Shown one piece after another: positions 7,636 to 16,621 of a DNA stretch of 64,000 nucleotides. A program made the position numbers and the translations under genes. The DNA lies in the NCBI GenBank assembly GCA_021604005.1, contig BQIV01000004.1, positions 1 through 64,000 on the forward strand, in the 5' to 3' direction. Origin of the DNA: Nitrospirales bacterium (GTDB lineage: Bacteria > Nitrospirota > Nitrospiria > Nitrospirales > UBA8639). The number at the start of each line of letters is the position of its first letter. Position 1 is the stretch's first letter. The notes under the pieces were generated by a model. It was not told the origin of the DNA. It did not search any database and saw only the letters and a program-made list of their open reading frames with translations.

Positions 7636-10230
7636 ATGTATGCAGTGTTTAAAGCTATATTGTTGCTTGTTCATGAACATCTCAGAGCACGTCCAGTCCG
7701 TACGGGTTTGACCATTCTTGGCGTGGCCATTGGCGTCTCGGCCTGGCTTGCAATCCGGTTGGTGAATGGTGAAGTGTTTCGATCGTTCGAGGCCTCTGTG
7801 CAAACGGTGGTCGGCGAAGCTTCGATTCAGATTTCCGGGCAGGACGGAGAGTTTAATGAACGTCTATTGCGTCGCATTCGGGCGCATCCTGCTCTTCTGT
7901 CGGCTCATCCCGTCCTTAAGGTGTCCGCATCGGTTCAAACAGGTGACGCTCTGGCTCAAGAGATCCAGATTCTTGGCGTGGACCTGCTTGAGCTCATGTC
8001 CATGGATGGGCTGAATGTCTCTAAGGGCCAGGAGGTAAAGCGGGCGGAGTCCAATCTGGAAGTCCTCTTGTCTCTGGATTCTCTATTCGTCGGTGATGGG
8101 TTAGGCAAAAAAATGGGATGGGACGTGGGTGACCGCCTTGAGGTCTCTGCCGGAGAACGGACCGTTCAATTTCAGATACGCGGCTTCATCGTTCCGTCCA
8201 GCCCGGCCCGTCGACAATTGGCTCACATGGCTGTACTCGATATTGCGACCGCACAATCCGTGTTCGGGCATGAAGGCCGGTTAACTCATGTCAATCTTGT
8301 CCTGTCCAAGGATGCAGACGTTTCGAGTGTGCTGGAAGAGCTTAAGGCGATGCTTCCGTCTCATATGACACTGACCCGTACGAGCCGGCGCACGCAACAG
8401 GTTGATGCGATGGTGAAGGTCTTTCAGTTTAATTTGACGATGTTGAGTACTGTTGGTCTTCTAGTTGGTCTGTTTCTGGTCTACAACGCCATGTCATTTT
8501 CGGTGGTGCAGCATCGACGGGAAATAGGAATTTTGCGGGCAATAGGCATGTCACGCAAGCAGATTAGCCTCGTCTTTGCATTTGAGTCCATGGTTGTTGG
8601 CATATTCGGCGGTCTTATCGGCTGTGGCCTCGGTTTTATCATGGCGCAGGTGCTCTCGTCGCTCGTGCGTCAAAGTGTGACGGATTTGTACGGTGTGGTG
8701 ACGGTTGATGTGGAGGCGTTGTCTTTCCCCATGATAGTTGAAGGTGGAGGTTTGGGGGTTGTCGTGGCATTAATCGGAGCGCTTCGCCCATGTTGGGAGG
8801 CGAGTGGGACGATGCCGGTTCGAGCCTTGGCTCCCGGTGACTATGAGGAGGTGACGACGCGGCATGGCAGTTTCTGGGCATGGATGGCCTTGGGATTTTT
8901 TGTGATGGCTGGAACATTCAGCAGCTTTCAACCCGTTCACGGTGTTCCTCTATTTGGGTATGCGGCGGTATTTCTCCTGTTACTGGGCTGTACGTTATTG
9001 GGACCGCTTTTCATTCGAAGTATACAGGTGTTCAAAAGGACGTCTCTCTCCAGTGAGTGGAGTACGTCCAGTTTATTGGCTGCCGAACAGTTGGTTCGAA
9101 ATCCAGGGAGAAGTAGTGTCACGCTGTCTGCACTCGTTATCGGGCTTGCAATTATGGTGGGTGTTGGGGCCATGATTCAAAGTTTTCGGTATACCGTGGA
9201 GTTATGGATTGACCAAACCATGATGGCTGATGTGATTGTGGCTCCGACTCTGTGGTGGGAAGGAAACGATCGTGACAAAGAAGCTGCAGCCTTATCGTCC
9301 GAGTTGTTGCGCGAGGTACGGAACATTCCCGGTGTCACCGCGATTGACCCCTACCGTGAAGTCCAGGCGTTAGCTGAGGGAGTGCAGGTCGTCTTAGTCT
9401 CTCGAGATATCGGGTTGCATGTCGAACGCAGCAAGTATTTATTCGAATCCGGTGATTCCGACTCAATCTTACACCGTATGATCGATCAACGTGGCGTGAT
9501 TATTTCAGAGGTATTAGGCGAACGTTTGGGTGTGCAACAAGGTGATGTCATGACTATTGCGACGCCTCAAGGCTTGAAAGAGTTTCTGGTCTTGGGAAGA
9601 TTTTTTGACTATTCAACGGATGGCGGGAAAGTGGTGATGGATCAGCGTGTGTATCAGGAACTCTGGTTGGATCGCGAGGCCAGTGTCTTTGCTGTCTATC
9701 TCGAGTCTGGAACGGAATTAGCGCTGGCACGCAGTCGAATTGAAGCACGCCTAGGCCTAACGCAACCCATTACCACCATAAGTAATGCCGAACTGCGAGC
9801 GGAAATCCTCGACATTTTTGATCGGACCTTTCGTGTGACCTACGTGTTGGAGTTGATTGCGCTGTGTGTGGCGGTGTTAGGCATTGTGAACACGTTGATC
9901 ACTGCCATTCTTGAACGGCAACGAGAACTGGCAACGTTACGCGCATTGGGAGCCAGTTCAACCCAAATTCAACAATTGGTATTTTGGGAGTCGGGGTACC
10001 TTTCGGTGTTAGGGGCTTTTCTTGGTGTCGTGGGTGGGTTAGCCCTATCGGTACTCTTAGTGAAAGTGATTAATAAGCAATCATTTGGTTGGACCATTCA
10101 GCTGATGATTCCGTCTCTTACCATTGTCGAGGCGGTTTGTATTGCAGCCGTAGCCGGACTATTGGCAGGGTATATTCCGGCTAGGTTGGCGTCAAAGCAA
10201 ACCATTGCAGAGGGGTTGAGGTATGAATAG
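7636..10230 (+). CDS. ABC transporter permease with two FtsX domains
   Basis: This 864-residue inner-membrane protein opens with a transmembrane start (GLTILGVAIGVSAWLAIRLV, about 22-41), then a large periplasmic MacB-type domain. The first FtsX core is around 260-420 (the TM stretch ends in EIGILRAIGMSRKQI), and a membrane spacer and a second N-terminal helix lie around 480-510. A second periplasmic domain and a second FtsX core follow (ELATLRALGASSTQIQQLVF near 770-790). This is the YbbP-like architecture of fused permease halves. It probably works with the ATPase at 5636-6328 to move lipids, lipoproteins or other hydrophobic molecules. The substrate is unknown. Confidence 0.88.
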   Translation: MYAVFKAILLLVHEHLRARPVRTGLTILGVAIGVSAWLAIRLVNGEVFRSFEASVQTVVGEASIQISGQDGEFNERLLRRIRAHPALLSAHPVLKVSASVQTGDALAQEIQILGVDLLELMSMDGLNVSKGQEVKRAESNLEVLLSLDSLFVGDGLGKKMGWDVGDRLEVSAGERTVQFQIRGFIVPSSPARRQLAHMAVLDIATAQSVFGHEGRLTHVNLVLSKDADVSSVLEELKAMLPSHMTLTRTSRRTQQVDAMVKVFQFNLTMLSTVGLLVGLFLVYNAMSFSVVQHRREIGILRAIGMSRKQISLVFAFESMVVGIFGGLIGCGLGFIMAQVLSSLVRQSVTDLYGVVTVDVEALSFPMIVEGGGLGVVVALIGALRPCWEASGTMPVRALAPGDYEEVTTRHGSFWAWMALGFFVMAGTFSSFQPVHGVPLFGYAAVFLLLLGCTLLGPLFIRSIQVFKRTSLSSEWSTSSLLAAEQLVRNPGRSSVTLSALVIGLAIMVGVGAMIQSFRYTVELWIDQTMMADVIVAPTLWWEGNDRDKEAAALSSELLREVRNIPGVTAIDPYREVQALAEGVQVVLVSRDIGLHVERSKYLFESGDSDSILHRMIDQRGVIISEVLGERLGVQQGDVMTIATPQGLKEFLVLGRFFDYSTDGGKVVMDQRVYQELWLDREASVFAVYLESGTELALARSRIEARLGLTQPITTISNAELRAEILDIFDRTFRVTYVLELIALCVAVLGIVNTLITAILERQRELATLRALGASSTQIQQLVFWESGYLSVLGAFLGVVGGLALSVLLVKVINKQSFGWTIQLMIPSLTIVEAVCIAAVAGLLAGYIPARLASKQTIAEGLRYE

Positions 10231-10249
10231 AAAGACTGCTTGATTCCTG

Positions 10250-11251
10250 TTACGAGGCTGTTGCGGCTTCGGGTTGATAGGTTACTTCAACGGTAAAGCC
10301 GAGGTCTTCAATCATGTTTTGGACTTCGGCCGCGGGTTGACCTGGTGTGGTGAGGTATCCATCGACAAAGAGTGAGTCGGCGACATACAGAGCCAGGGGT
10401 TGTAATGATCGAAGGTTCCATTCTCGGCCACCGGCGGCACGAATTTCTCGCCGTGGATGCAGGAATCGAAACATGCAGAGGATTTTGAGGCACCGGCGTG
10501 GTGTGAGCTGGTGCTTCCCTTCAAATGGTGTTCCGGGAACCGGGTGCAGCATGTTGAGTGGGATCGAGTCTGGATCAAGGTCTCGAAGCGAAAAGGCTAA
10601 GTCGACGAGGTCTTCATCGGATTCACCCATTCCGATGATGCCTCCAGAACAGAGTTCCAGCCCAGCCGCTCGTGCGTGTTTAAGTGTGGCTAGTCGATCG
10701 GCAAATGTGTGCGTCGTACAAATCGATGCATGATACGCTTCGCTGGTGTTGAGATTATGGTTGATGCGATCCACTCCTGCCGCTTTGAGCTCTTTCGCTT
10801 GACCTTCATTCAACAATCCTAACGAACAACAGACTTGAATCGGCATTTCTTCTTTGATCTGTTTCACCGCAGTTGAAATTTGAGCAATTTCGCGATCAAG
10901 TGGGGAACGACCGCTGATGACCACACAAAAGCGTTGGGCCTTGGCTTTAGCAGCCCGTCGTGCACCTTGAAGCATGTCTTTGGGAGAGACCAGTGCGTAG
11001 CGGTCAATCTCTGCCGTCGAAACCGATGATTGCGAGCAATAGTGACAATCTTCCTGACAGGCTCCACTTTTTGCATTCAGTAGCATTTGTAATCGCACCG
11101 TGTTCCCAAAGTGGGTACGTCGAATGCGGTAGGCGGCGTTGATCAGGTCAAGTAATTGATCGTCTGGTGTGTGGAGCAGGGTAAGAGACTCTGCTCTGGT
11201 TAGGCAGGTATCTGCGAGTGCGCGGTCTGTGAGATCGAGTAAGTCAGTCAT
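10250..11251 (-). CDS. bioB: Biotin synthase
   Basis: This 333-residue radical SAM enzyme inserts sulfur into dethiobiotin in the last step of biotin synthesis. The [4Fe-4S] motif CQEDCHYCSQ is at about residues 60-69. The radical SAM barrel continues with CVVISGRSP, INHNLNTSEAYH and GIIGMGESDEDLVDLA; cysteines in VCCSLG and the conserved arginine-rich region before RAAGGREWNL supply the second cluster site. Length is normal. No other bio gene is in the window, so it stands apart from a biotin operon. It converges on the FtsX permease with a 19-bp gap. Confidence 0.96.
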   Translation of the reverse strand: MTDLLDLTDRALADTCLTRAESLTLLHTPDDQLLDLINAAYRIRRTHFGNTVRLQMLLNAKSGACQEDCHYCSQSSVSTAEIDRYALVSPKDMLQGARRAAKAKAQRFCVVISGRSPLDREIAQISTAVKQIKEEMPIQVCCSLGLLNEGQAKELKAAGVDRINHNLNTSEAYHASICTTHTFADRLATLKHARAAGLELCSGGIIGMGESDEDLVDLAFSLRDLDPDSIPLNMLHPVPGTPFEGKHQLTPRRCLKILCMFRFLHPRREIRAAGGREWNLRSLQPLALYVADSLFVDGYLTTPGQPAAEVQNMIEDLGFTVEVTYQPEAATAS

Positions 11252-11314
11252 GTGAGTCCTCTATATATTTCAGGCTTAAATGCTATCGGGCCCGTAGCCT
11301 ACCGTACATCTGTT

Positions 11315-11752
11315 TTAACTGCCATATTTAGCGGTAGCTGTTGGCGTTGGGTCCGTAGGTTGGTAAGCACGGGATGGTAGTTGTTCGTGCGCAAGGTCGG
11401 GAATGGGAATGCGTGGAGCATCCGACCACATTTTTTCCAGCGCGTAGAATTGTCGAATCTCTGTTTTAAAGACATGCCCCACGATATTTTCATAGTCCAG
11501 TAAGATCCACATTGAGGTCCCGGCCCCCTCTATAAGCGGAGTCGTATGATATGTTGCGGCAATTTCTTGCGTAATATTATTGGCAATGGCCTTGACCTGA
11601 CGCTCGGATTCCCCTGAAGCTAAGATAAAGTAGTCTGCGATTGAGGTGAGCTCCCGCACGTCCAGAATGATGACATCCAACGCCTTTTTACTTAAGGCCG
11701 CTTCTGCAATGGCAATGGCTTTGAGTTGGGAATGTGGGATGTCAGAATTCAC
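11315..11752 (-). CDS. rsfS: Ribosomal silencing factor RsfS
   Basis: This 145-residue RsfS/Iojap protein binds ribosomal protein L14 and blocks subunit joining when nutrients are low. The conserved core is present: LDVRELTSIADYFILASG (about 30-47), RQVKAIANNI (about 52-61) and the family end in EGAGTSMWILLDYENIVGHVF (about 75-95). A tail of about 40 residues rich in P and T extends past the usual end. It starts 5 bp after nadD stops, the common nadD-rsfS arrangement, so both are surely cotranscribed. Confidence 0.95.
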   Translation of the reverse strand: MNSDIPHSQLKAIAIAEAALSKKALDVIILDVRELTSIADYFILASGESERQVKAIANNITQEIAATYHTTPLIEGAGTSMWILLDYENIVGHVFKTEIRQFYALEKMWSDAPRIPIPDLAHEQLPSRAYQPTDPTPTATAKYGS

Positions 11753-11757
11753 AAATA

Positions 11758-12423
11758 TTAGACCTGAAATAAATGATGTTTAAGTATATAAGATTCTAGA
11801 GAGGGCGGCAACCAATGTGAAACGTCTCGCCCTTCTCGTATAGATGTTCGAATTGACGATGCCGAGGCTTCGCACGGAGGCAATGAGAGGAATGTGAGTT
11901 GTGTGCCCGTAGGGAGGGGAATTTCAAGTCTTTGTATCTGTCCACTCTCAAGATTCCGTAGACTGTGCGGCGAGATGGGGGGTAAGCAGGTCACCGATGG
12001 CACTTTGGTGAAATCGGCAGATGGTCGTGAGCAGACAATGAAATTGCATAGCTGCAAAAGACGAGTCGCGCTTTTCCACGTATGCAAGTCCAAAAAGGCA
12101 TCAAGGCCGATGATGAACGACCAGCGAGTGACGTCTTGATGTTGTTGTTGAAGCGTGATGAGTGTATCAACCGTATAGGAGACGCCGGTGGCGTGTATTT
12201 CAATATCCGACACGGAAAAGGTCGGATGGGACTCAAGTGCCAGGTGAACCATAGCGAGTCGATGGTGTGCTGGCGCAAGTGACGTGGATTGTTTGTGTGG
12301 CGGATCTCCAGTAGGAATGAAAATGATGCGATCAAGATGACATTTCGTTTGTGCGTGTCCCGCAATGTGGAGATGACAGGAATGAATGGGATTGAAGGTT
12401 CCACCGAAGAGTCCGATGTGCAT
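11758..12423 (-). CDS. nadD: Nicotinate-nucleotide adenylyltransferase
   Basis: This 221-residue enzyme makes deamido-NAD from nicotinate mononucleotide and ATP. The N-terminal nucleotidyltransferase motif GLFGGTFNPIHSCHLHIA (about 4-21) has the paired histidines; the family usually has GHL where this protein has CHL, a mild oddity. FIPTGDPPHK (about 35-44) and the C-terminal ASSIRTSIREG (about 190-200, the ISSTxIR motif) complete the signature. It follows proB by 157 bp and precedes rsfS by 5 bp. Confidence 0.95.
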   Translation of the reverse strand: MHIGLFGGTFNPIHSCHLHIAGHAQTKCHLDRIIFIPTGDPPHKQSTSLAPAHHRLAMVHLALESHPTFSVSDIEIHATGVSYTVDTLITLQQQHQDVTRWSFIIGLDAFLDLHTWKSATRLLQLCNFIVCSRPSADFTKVPSVTCLPPISPHSLRNLESGQIQRLEIPLPTGTQLTFLSLPPCEASASSIRTSIREGRDVSHWLPPSLESYILKHHLFQV

Positions 12424-12481
12424 AGGCTAAATTAATAGAGGAAGTAAAAGGTAAAATGTGACATAGGCAATTGGGGAAGTC

Positions 12482-12517
12482 GTGAAGTGTGAAGCGTGAA
12501 GCGTGAAGCGTGAAGCG
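12482..12517. repeat. Short tandem repeat of GTGAAGC units
   Basis: Five consecutive 7-bp units of the form GTGAAG(C/T) lie between proB and nadD, about 60 bp before the nadD start. The unit GCGTGAAGCG also occurs in the dispersed repeat at 53076-53143 and, inverted, near 16540. This suggests one family of intergenic repeats. Confidence 0.7.
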
Positions 12518-12580
12518 CAAGGGGTGGCAGGGGACATGTGTGACATGCAGTATGATACGTTCAACATTGCGCTTTTCTTG

Positions 12581-13702
12581 CTAGAGTAAAACCATGTTGT
12601 CTCGGTGGATGACTTCTTCGTATTCACGTTTGCCAAACTGTTTCTGGATGTCCCGGGTATTGCGTCCCTTGATGTCTCGAAGAATCTGGGCTGAATAATT
12701 GACTAAGCCCTTCGCGAATTCTCTGTCTTTCTTATCAATGCACGTGACCGGATCTCCTGCATTAAACTGACCTTTGACGTCAAGAATGCCTGAAGGTAAA
12801 AGGCTTTTCCCGCGTTGTTGTAAGGCCTCAACGGCGCCTTGGTCTAATTGGAGTTGTCCTTTAGAACGTAAGGTGAAGGCAATCCACTGTTTTCGGCTGT
12901 TCAGGGGACTGATGTGGGGAAGAAAGAATGTGCCGCCAGATTTCCCTTGTAATACCGTAGGCAGCAAGCCCTGTATCTCTCCATTCAGCAGTAAGGTCGA
13001 GACGCCAAATCGCGCAACATGTTTGGCTGCGTGAATCTTGGTGACCATTCCCCCCCGGCTTTCCTGGCTTCTCGAGACCCCTGCCGTATGCTCGATGGCT
13101 TTGGTAAATTTTTCGACTAATGGAATCAAGGTTGCCGAAGGTTGCTGTCGTGGGTCGGCGGTAAAGAGGCCATCAACATCTGAGAGAATGACTAAAAGAT
13201 CGGCATCGACTAGGTGTGCAACTTGGCCGGCCAAGCTGTCATTGTCGCCAAACCGGATTTCATCGACAGAGACGGAATCATTTTCATTGATAATCGGGAT
13301 GACGTCATACTTTAAGAGAGAGGTGAGCGTATGGCGGGCATTCAGAAAGCGTTTTCGATCGGCAAGGTCTTGGTGCGTTAGCAGAATTTGCGCAACCGTG
13401 TCCCCTGTTTTTTCAAAAGACTTTTCATACGCGCGGATGAGCCGGCTTTGTCCCACGGCGGCAGCGGCTTGCTTTAGGGGAATCGACTGCGGGTAGGCTT
13501 TAAGGCCCAGTGGTTGAATGCCTGCGACGATGGCCCCGGATGACACGATGACGACTTGTCGGTTCGTGGCATGGATCTGTGCGAGGTCGCTGACGATAGA
13601 GGCGATCTGGGCCACGCGAAGGCCTCCATCGCGAGAGGCTACTAAGCTGCTGCCAATTTTGACGACGAGGCGTTTGGCTTGTGCTAAAAGCTGGGCTCGC
13701 AT
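12581..13702 (-). CDS. proB: Glutamate 5-kinase
   Basis: This 373-residue enzyme phosphorylates glutamate in the first step of proline synthesis. The amino-acid kinase domain is visible: VVKIGSSLVASRDGG (about 13-27), IVSSGAIVAG (52-61), PIINENDSVSVDEIRFGDND (about 136-155) and ILSDVDGLFTADPR (172-185). A C-terminal PUA domain follows (about 280-370, with SLLPSGILDVKG and INAGDPV-like FNAGDPVTC). Its start overlaps the end of obgE by 19 bp. No proA is nearby. Confidence 0.95.
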   Translation of the reverse strand: MRAQLLAQAKRLVVKIGSSLVASRDGGLRVAQIASIVSDLAQIHATNRQVVIVSSGAIVAGIQPLGLKAYPQSIPLKQAAAAVGQSRLIRAYEKSFEKTGDTVAQILLTHQDLADRKRFLNARHTLTSLLKYDVIPIINENDSVSVDEIRFGDNDSLAGQVAHLVDADLLVILSDVDGLFTADPRQQPSATLIPLVEKFTKAIEHTAGVSRSQESRGGMVTKIHAAKHVARFGVSTLLLNGEIQGLLPTVLQGKSGGTFFLPHISPLNSRKQWIAFTLRSKGQLQLDQGAVEALQQRGKSLLPSGILDVKGQFNAGDPVTCIDKKDREFAKGLVNYSAQILRDIKGRNTRDIQKQFGKREYEEVIHRDNMVLL

Positions 13703-14706
13703 GTGTTTCTCATGTTGGAGACGTGTTGCGCTAAGAAAGAGAGCAAAGGTGAAAGCCCATCACGAGTCACAGCGGAAATTGAGAAGAATGCATAGTGGTG
13801 GGCCTGACAGTAGTCTTGTAAGGTTTGTCGTAACTCTCCCGTGCCCTGACTATCTATTTTAGTGGCAACAACAGCAAAGGGCCGTTGTGCTAAAGCGGCG
13901 TCGAAGGATTCCAGTTCATGTTTGAGCGTGAGAAAGCTTGTCACGGGATCATCCACCGACCATTCTGAAATATCAATCAAAAAGAGCAGATAGGCTGTGC
14001 GTTGAATGTGTCGCAGGAACTGAAACCCCAAGCCTTTTCCTTCATGAGCGCCTTCAATGAGTCCTGGAATGTCCGCCACGACGAAGCTTTGGTCTTCGCT
14101 AACGCTGACGACGCCGAGGTGTGGACGGAGGGTGGTGAATGGATAGCTGGCAATTTCCGGGTGAGCAGAAGAAATTGATGAGATGAGTGTGGATTTGCCG
14201 GCATTGGGCAATCCCACCAGTCCCACATCTGCAAGGAGCTTCAATTCTAAAATTAATGAACGTTCTTCCCCTGGAATGCCGGTTTCGAATTGCCGGGGGG
14301 CACGATTGGTCGGGGTCGCAAACGTTGCATTCCCGCGGCCGCCTTTCCCTCCATGCGCAATGATGACGGTCTGTTGATCACTGATAAGGTCTGCAAGGAT
14401 GGTTTCAGTTTCGGCATCCTTGACAATGGTACCGATCGGGACAGGAATGATCACGTTCTCCCCTGCGCTTCCTGAGCGGTTTGCGCCTTGTCCGTATTGT
14501 CCTGAGGGGGCTTCGTAATGACGGAGGTATCGAAAGTCGAGCAACGTTGAAACGCGTGTTGTGGCCTGGAAGATGATGTTGCCGCCATGGCCGCCGTCAC
14601 CTCCGTCAGGGCCTCCTCGAGGGACAAACTTTTCCCGGCGAAAACTGCAGGCACCATTACCACCCGAGCCAGCCTTCACAACAATGTGGGCTTGATCAAT
14701 AAACAT
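13684..14706 (-). CDS. obgE: GTPase ObgE/CgtA
   Basis: This 340-residue ribosome-associated GTPase acts in 50S assembly and the stringent response. It has a glycine-rich Obg fold (about 1-157, with GSGGNGACSFRREK and PRGGPDGGDGGHGG) and a G domain with G1 GLPNAGKST (about 165-173), G2/G3 PFTTLRPHLG and VADIPGLIEGAHEGKGLG, and G4 ATKID. It lacks the variable acidic C-terminal extension seen in some relatives. It lies downstream of rplU and rpmA, a widely conserved order, and overlaps proB. Confidence 0.97.
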   Translation of the reverse strand: MFIDQAHIVVKAGSGGNGACSFRREKFVPRGGPDGGDGGHGGNIIFQATTRVSTLLDFRYLRHYEAPSGQYGQGANRSGSAGENVIIPVPIGTIVKDAETETILADLISDQQTVIIAHGGKGGRGNATFATPTNRAPRQFETGIPGEERSLILELKLLADVGLVGLPNAGKSTLISSISSAHPEIASYPFTTLRPHLGVVSVSEDQSFVVADIPGLIEGAHEGKGLGFQFLRHIQRTAYLLFLIDISEWSVDDPVTSFLTLKHELESFDAALAQRPFAVVATKIDSQGTGELRQTLQDYCQAHHYAFFSISAVTRDGLSPLLSFLAQHVSNMRNTCEPSF

Positions 14707-14801
14707 GAATGTCCTTGTGGCTCAGGAAGATAGTGGTCGTAATGAATGCGAGGGAGGGATTCGTGCGAGTAGCCGAATTGAAGCGAAGGCTCTCGCGTTG
14801 A

Positions 14802-15056
14802 TCACGAAGACGGGTAGATGCTCACTTTTCGCCGGTCTTTACTTCCTTCAAATTTCACCGTGCCGCTCACTTTTGCGAAGAGGGTGTAGTCTTTTCCCAG
14901 TCCGACATTCATGCCAGGATAAAACTTCGTGCCACGTTGTCGAACAATGATGCTCCCGGCACAGACGGCCTCGCCTCCGTACGCTTTTACTCCAAGGTAC
15001 TGAGGATTGCTGTCGCGACCATTTCGAGAGGAGCCTCCTCCTTTTTTATGTGCCAT
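14802..15056 (-). CDS. rpmA: 50S ribosomal protein L27
   Basis: This is an 84-residue L27. It begins [17 protein letters not shown], the flexible N-terminal tail that reaches the peptidyl transferase centre, followed by [20 protein letters not shown] and [10 protein letters not shown]. No cleavable N-terminal prepeptide of the Firmicutes type is present. It lies 28 bp after rplU and 95 bp before obgE in one transcript. Confidence 0.97.
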   Translation of the reverse strand: MAHKKGGGSSRNGRDSNPQYLGVKAYGGEAVCAGSIIVRQRGTKFYPGMNVGLGKDYTLFAKVSGTVKFEGSKDRRKVSIYPSS

Positions 15057-15084
15057 GTGTCGATTCTCCGTTCCAGGTAAATGC

Positions 15085-15402
15085 TTAAGAAGGGTTTACG
15101 ATTTCAGCAATTCGAATTTGCGTGAATCCCTGCCGGTGTCCTTTTGTCCGACGATAATTTTTTCGCCGTTTTTTCTTGAAGACACGAATTGTTCGAGTTC
15201 TTCCATGGCGAAGAATTTCGGCTTTTACCGCTGCATGTTCGATTTTAGGATGACCGAATATTGCGCCACTGTCATTGTGGATGGATCGTACATCAGGAAG
15301 TTCAATGACAGTTCCAACATCCCCGGTCAACGATTCTACTTGAAGCACCACCCCAGGTTCTGCCCGGTATTGCTTCCCGCCAGTCTCAATAATAGCATAC
15401 AT
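15085..15402 (-). CDS. rplU: 50S ribosomal protein L21
   Basis: This is a 105-residue L21. [17 protein letters not shown] opens the beta barrel and [20 protein letters not shown] is the basic rRNA-binding end. It is first in the run rplU-rpmA-obgE-proB-nadD-rsfS and sits behind a strong promoter at 15429-15456. GGGAG lies just ahead of the start codon on the minus strand. Confidence 0.97.
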   Translation of the reverse strand: MYAIIETGGKQYRAEPGVVLQVESLTGDVGTVIELPDVRSIHNDSGAIFGHPKIEHAAVKAEILRHGRTRTIRVFKKKRRKNYRRTKGHRQGFTQIRIAEIVNPS

Positions 15403-15428
15403 ACATATTCTCCCTTATTGTGCTGATT

Positions 15429-15456
15429 ATTATCATGAGGCTTAAAAAGGTGTCAA
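15429..15456 (-). promoter_or_regulatory. Sigma-70-type promoter for the rplU operon
   Basis: On the minus strand a perfect TTGACA (15456-15451) is followed after 16 bases by GATAAT (15434-15429), five of six to consensus. It lies about 27 bp before the rplU start, giving a very short leader. Confidence 0.7.
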
Positions 15457-15492
15457 GATTTTAGCCGTATCTCATTCCGGCCAATACGTTCG

Positions 15493-15521
15493 TTGACAGT
15501 CAATCAAGCCACTGTTATATA
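15493..15521 (+). promoter_or_regulatory. Sigma-70-type promoter for ilvE
   Basis: TTGACA at 15493-15498 is followed after exactly 17 bases by TATATA at 15516-15521, five of six to consensus, about 48 bp before the ilvE ATG. It diverges from the rplU promoter, whose -35 box lies only 36 bp away. Confidence 0.7.
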
Positions 15522-15568
15522 CCAGGCAGTTCGCGGTGTGTGCGGCTGTATTGCTAGGATTTCTTACT

Positions 15569-16486
15569 ATGGACACTCCAAGTCAAAAAATCTGGATGGA
15601 TGGGACGTTCGTTGAATGGAATGAGGCATCCGTTCATGTGTTAACGCATTCTCTCCACTATGGGTTGGCTGCGTTTGAGGGGATTCGTTGTTATCAAGGG
15701 GTGGAAGGGTCGGCGATTTTTCGTTTGTCGGAGCATGTCGACCGCCTGTTCGAATCAGCACATATCACGATGATGACGATTCCTTTTTCGAAAAAAGACG
15801 TGACCGAAGCTATTATTGAGACGGTTCGCATCAATGACCTAAAGTCCTGTTATATCCGGCCGATTGTGTATCTTGGCTATGGTCCCATGGGGGTATATCC
15901 AGGAGACAACCCTGTTCGATTAGCGATTGCAGCATGGCCGTGGGGTGCGTACCTTGGAGACGATGCTCTCGCCAATGGAATCCGTGCAAAAATATCGTCG
16001 TTCACACGTCATCATGTGAATGTGTCGATGACGCGTGCCAAGATCTCTGGTTACTATGTCAACTCAATACTGGCGAAGTGGGAAGCGAAGAAGTCCGGGT
16101 ACGAAGAGTCTATTCTTCTAGATCCGGACGGATATGTGGCTGAAGGAACCGGTGAAAACGTATTTATTGTCAGCAAAGGCATCTTGAAGACGACTCCTCT
16201 GACTTCAATTTTAGAAGGCATTACGCGAAGCTCGATGATTCAGTTGGCCAGGGACAAGAATATTGAAGTTGTCGAAGAGCGTTTTACGCGCGATGCGATG
16301 TACGTGGCCGATGAGATTTTTTTAACCGGGACGGCTGCTGAAGTCACGCCGGTTCGAGAACTAGATGACCGGGTCATTGGCTCAGGCAAGCCTGGTCTCA
16401 TCACAAGTACCCTGCAAAAAGGGTTCTTCAGTATTGTCCAAGGAAAAGATCCTGTCTATGCCCATTGGCTTATGCCAGTTGGCTAA
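15569..16486 (+). CDS. ilvE: Branched-chain amino acid aminotransferase
   Basis: This 305-residue class IV PLP aminotransferase carries out the last step of valine, leucine and isoleucine synthesis. Visible are WMDGTFVEW at the start, LHYGLAAFEGIRCY (about 29-42), the Schiff-base lysine in NVSMTRAKISGYYVNSILAK, GYEESILLDPDGYVAEGTGENVF and FLTGTAAEVTPVRELD. The ATG at 15569 is chosen for TAGGAT nine bases upstream and the family start; an upstream in-frame codon at 15536 lies within the promoter leader. It is monocistronic and ends against the dispersed repeat at 16538. Confidence 0.95.
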   Translation: MDTPSQKIWMDGTFVEWNEASVHVLTHSLHYGLAAFEGIRCYQGVEGSAIFRLSEHVDRLFESAHITMMTIPFSKKDVTEAIIETVRINDLKSCYIRPIVYLGYGPMGVYPGDNPVRLAIAAWPWGAYLGDDALANGIRAKISSFTRHHVNVSMTRAKISGYYVNSILAKWEAKKSGYEESILLDPDGYVAEGTGENVFIVSKGILKTTPLTSILEGITRSSMIQLARDKNIEVVEERFTRDAMYVADEIFLTGTAAEVTPVRELDDRVIGSGKPGLITSTLQKGFFSIVQGKDPVYAHWLMPVG

Positions 16487-16537
16487 TCCCCTCTTTTCCG
16501 CAACATGCGGATCTCATTGTGCACATCTTTATACGAG

Positions 16538-16596
16538 ATACGCTTCACGCTTGCGCGCCGAAGCGCGCAGGCACGAACGACGAGATACGTTTCCCC
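16538..16596. repeat. Dispersed intergenic repeat, copy A
   Basis: The 29-bp core at 16538-16566 (ATACGCTTCACGCTTGCGCG and onward) matches the reverse complement of 53108-53136 exactly. Downstream, GCAGGCACGA is also shared with copy B after an 8-bp difference (TACAGCGC, absent here), and ACGAGATACG follows. The core can fold on itself (GCGCGCCGAAGCGCGC). It sits between the 3' ends of ilvE and secG, so it may also act as a bidirectional terminator or mRNA end. Confidence 0.8.
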
Positions 16597-16621
16597 CATC
16601 TGCGAGATACGATTCGCGTTT

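Noticed and set aside
11991-12404. 137-residue minus-strand frame within nadD
   Set aside because: It is an out-of-frame shadow of the well-supported nadD gene.
12482-12517. Possible CRISPR-like array
   Set aside because: The units are 7 bp in tandem without spacers, so it is a simple tandem repeat. No array with repeats of 25-40 bp and unique spacers was seen anywhere in the window.
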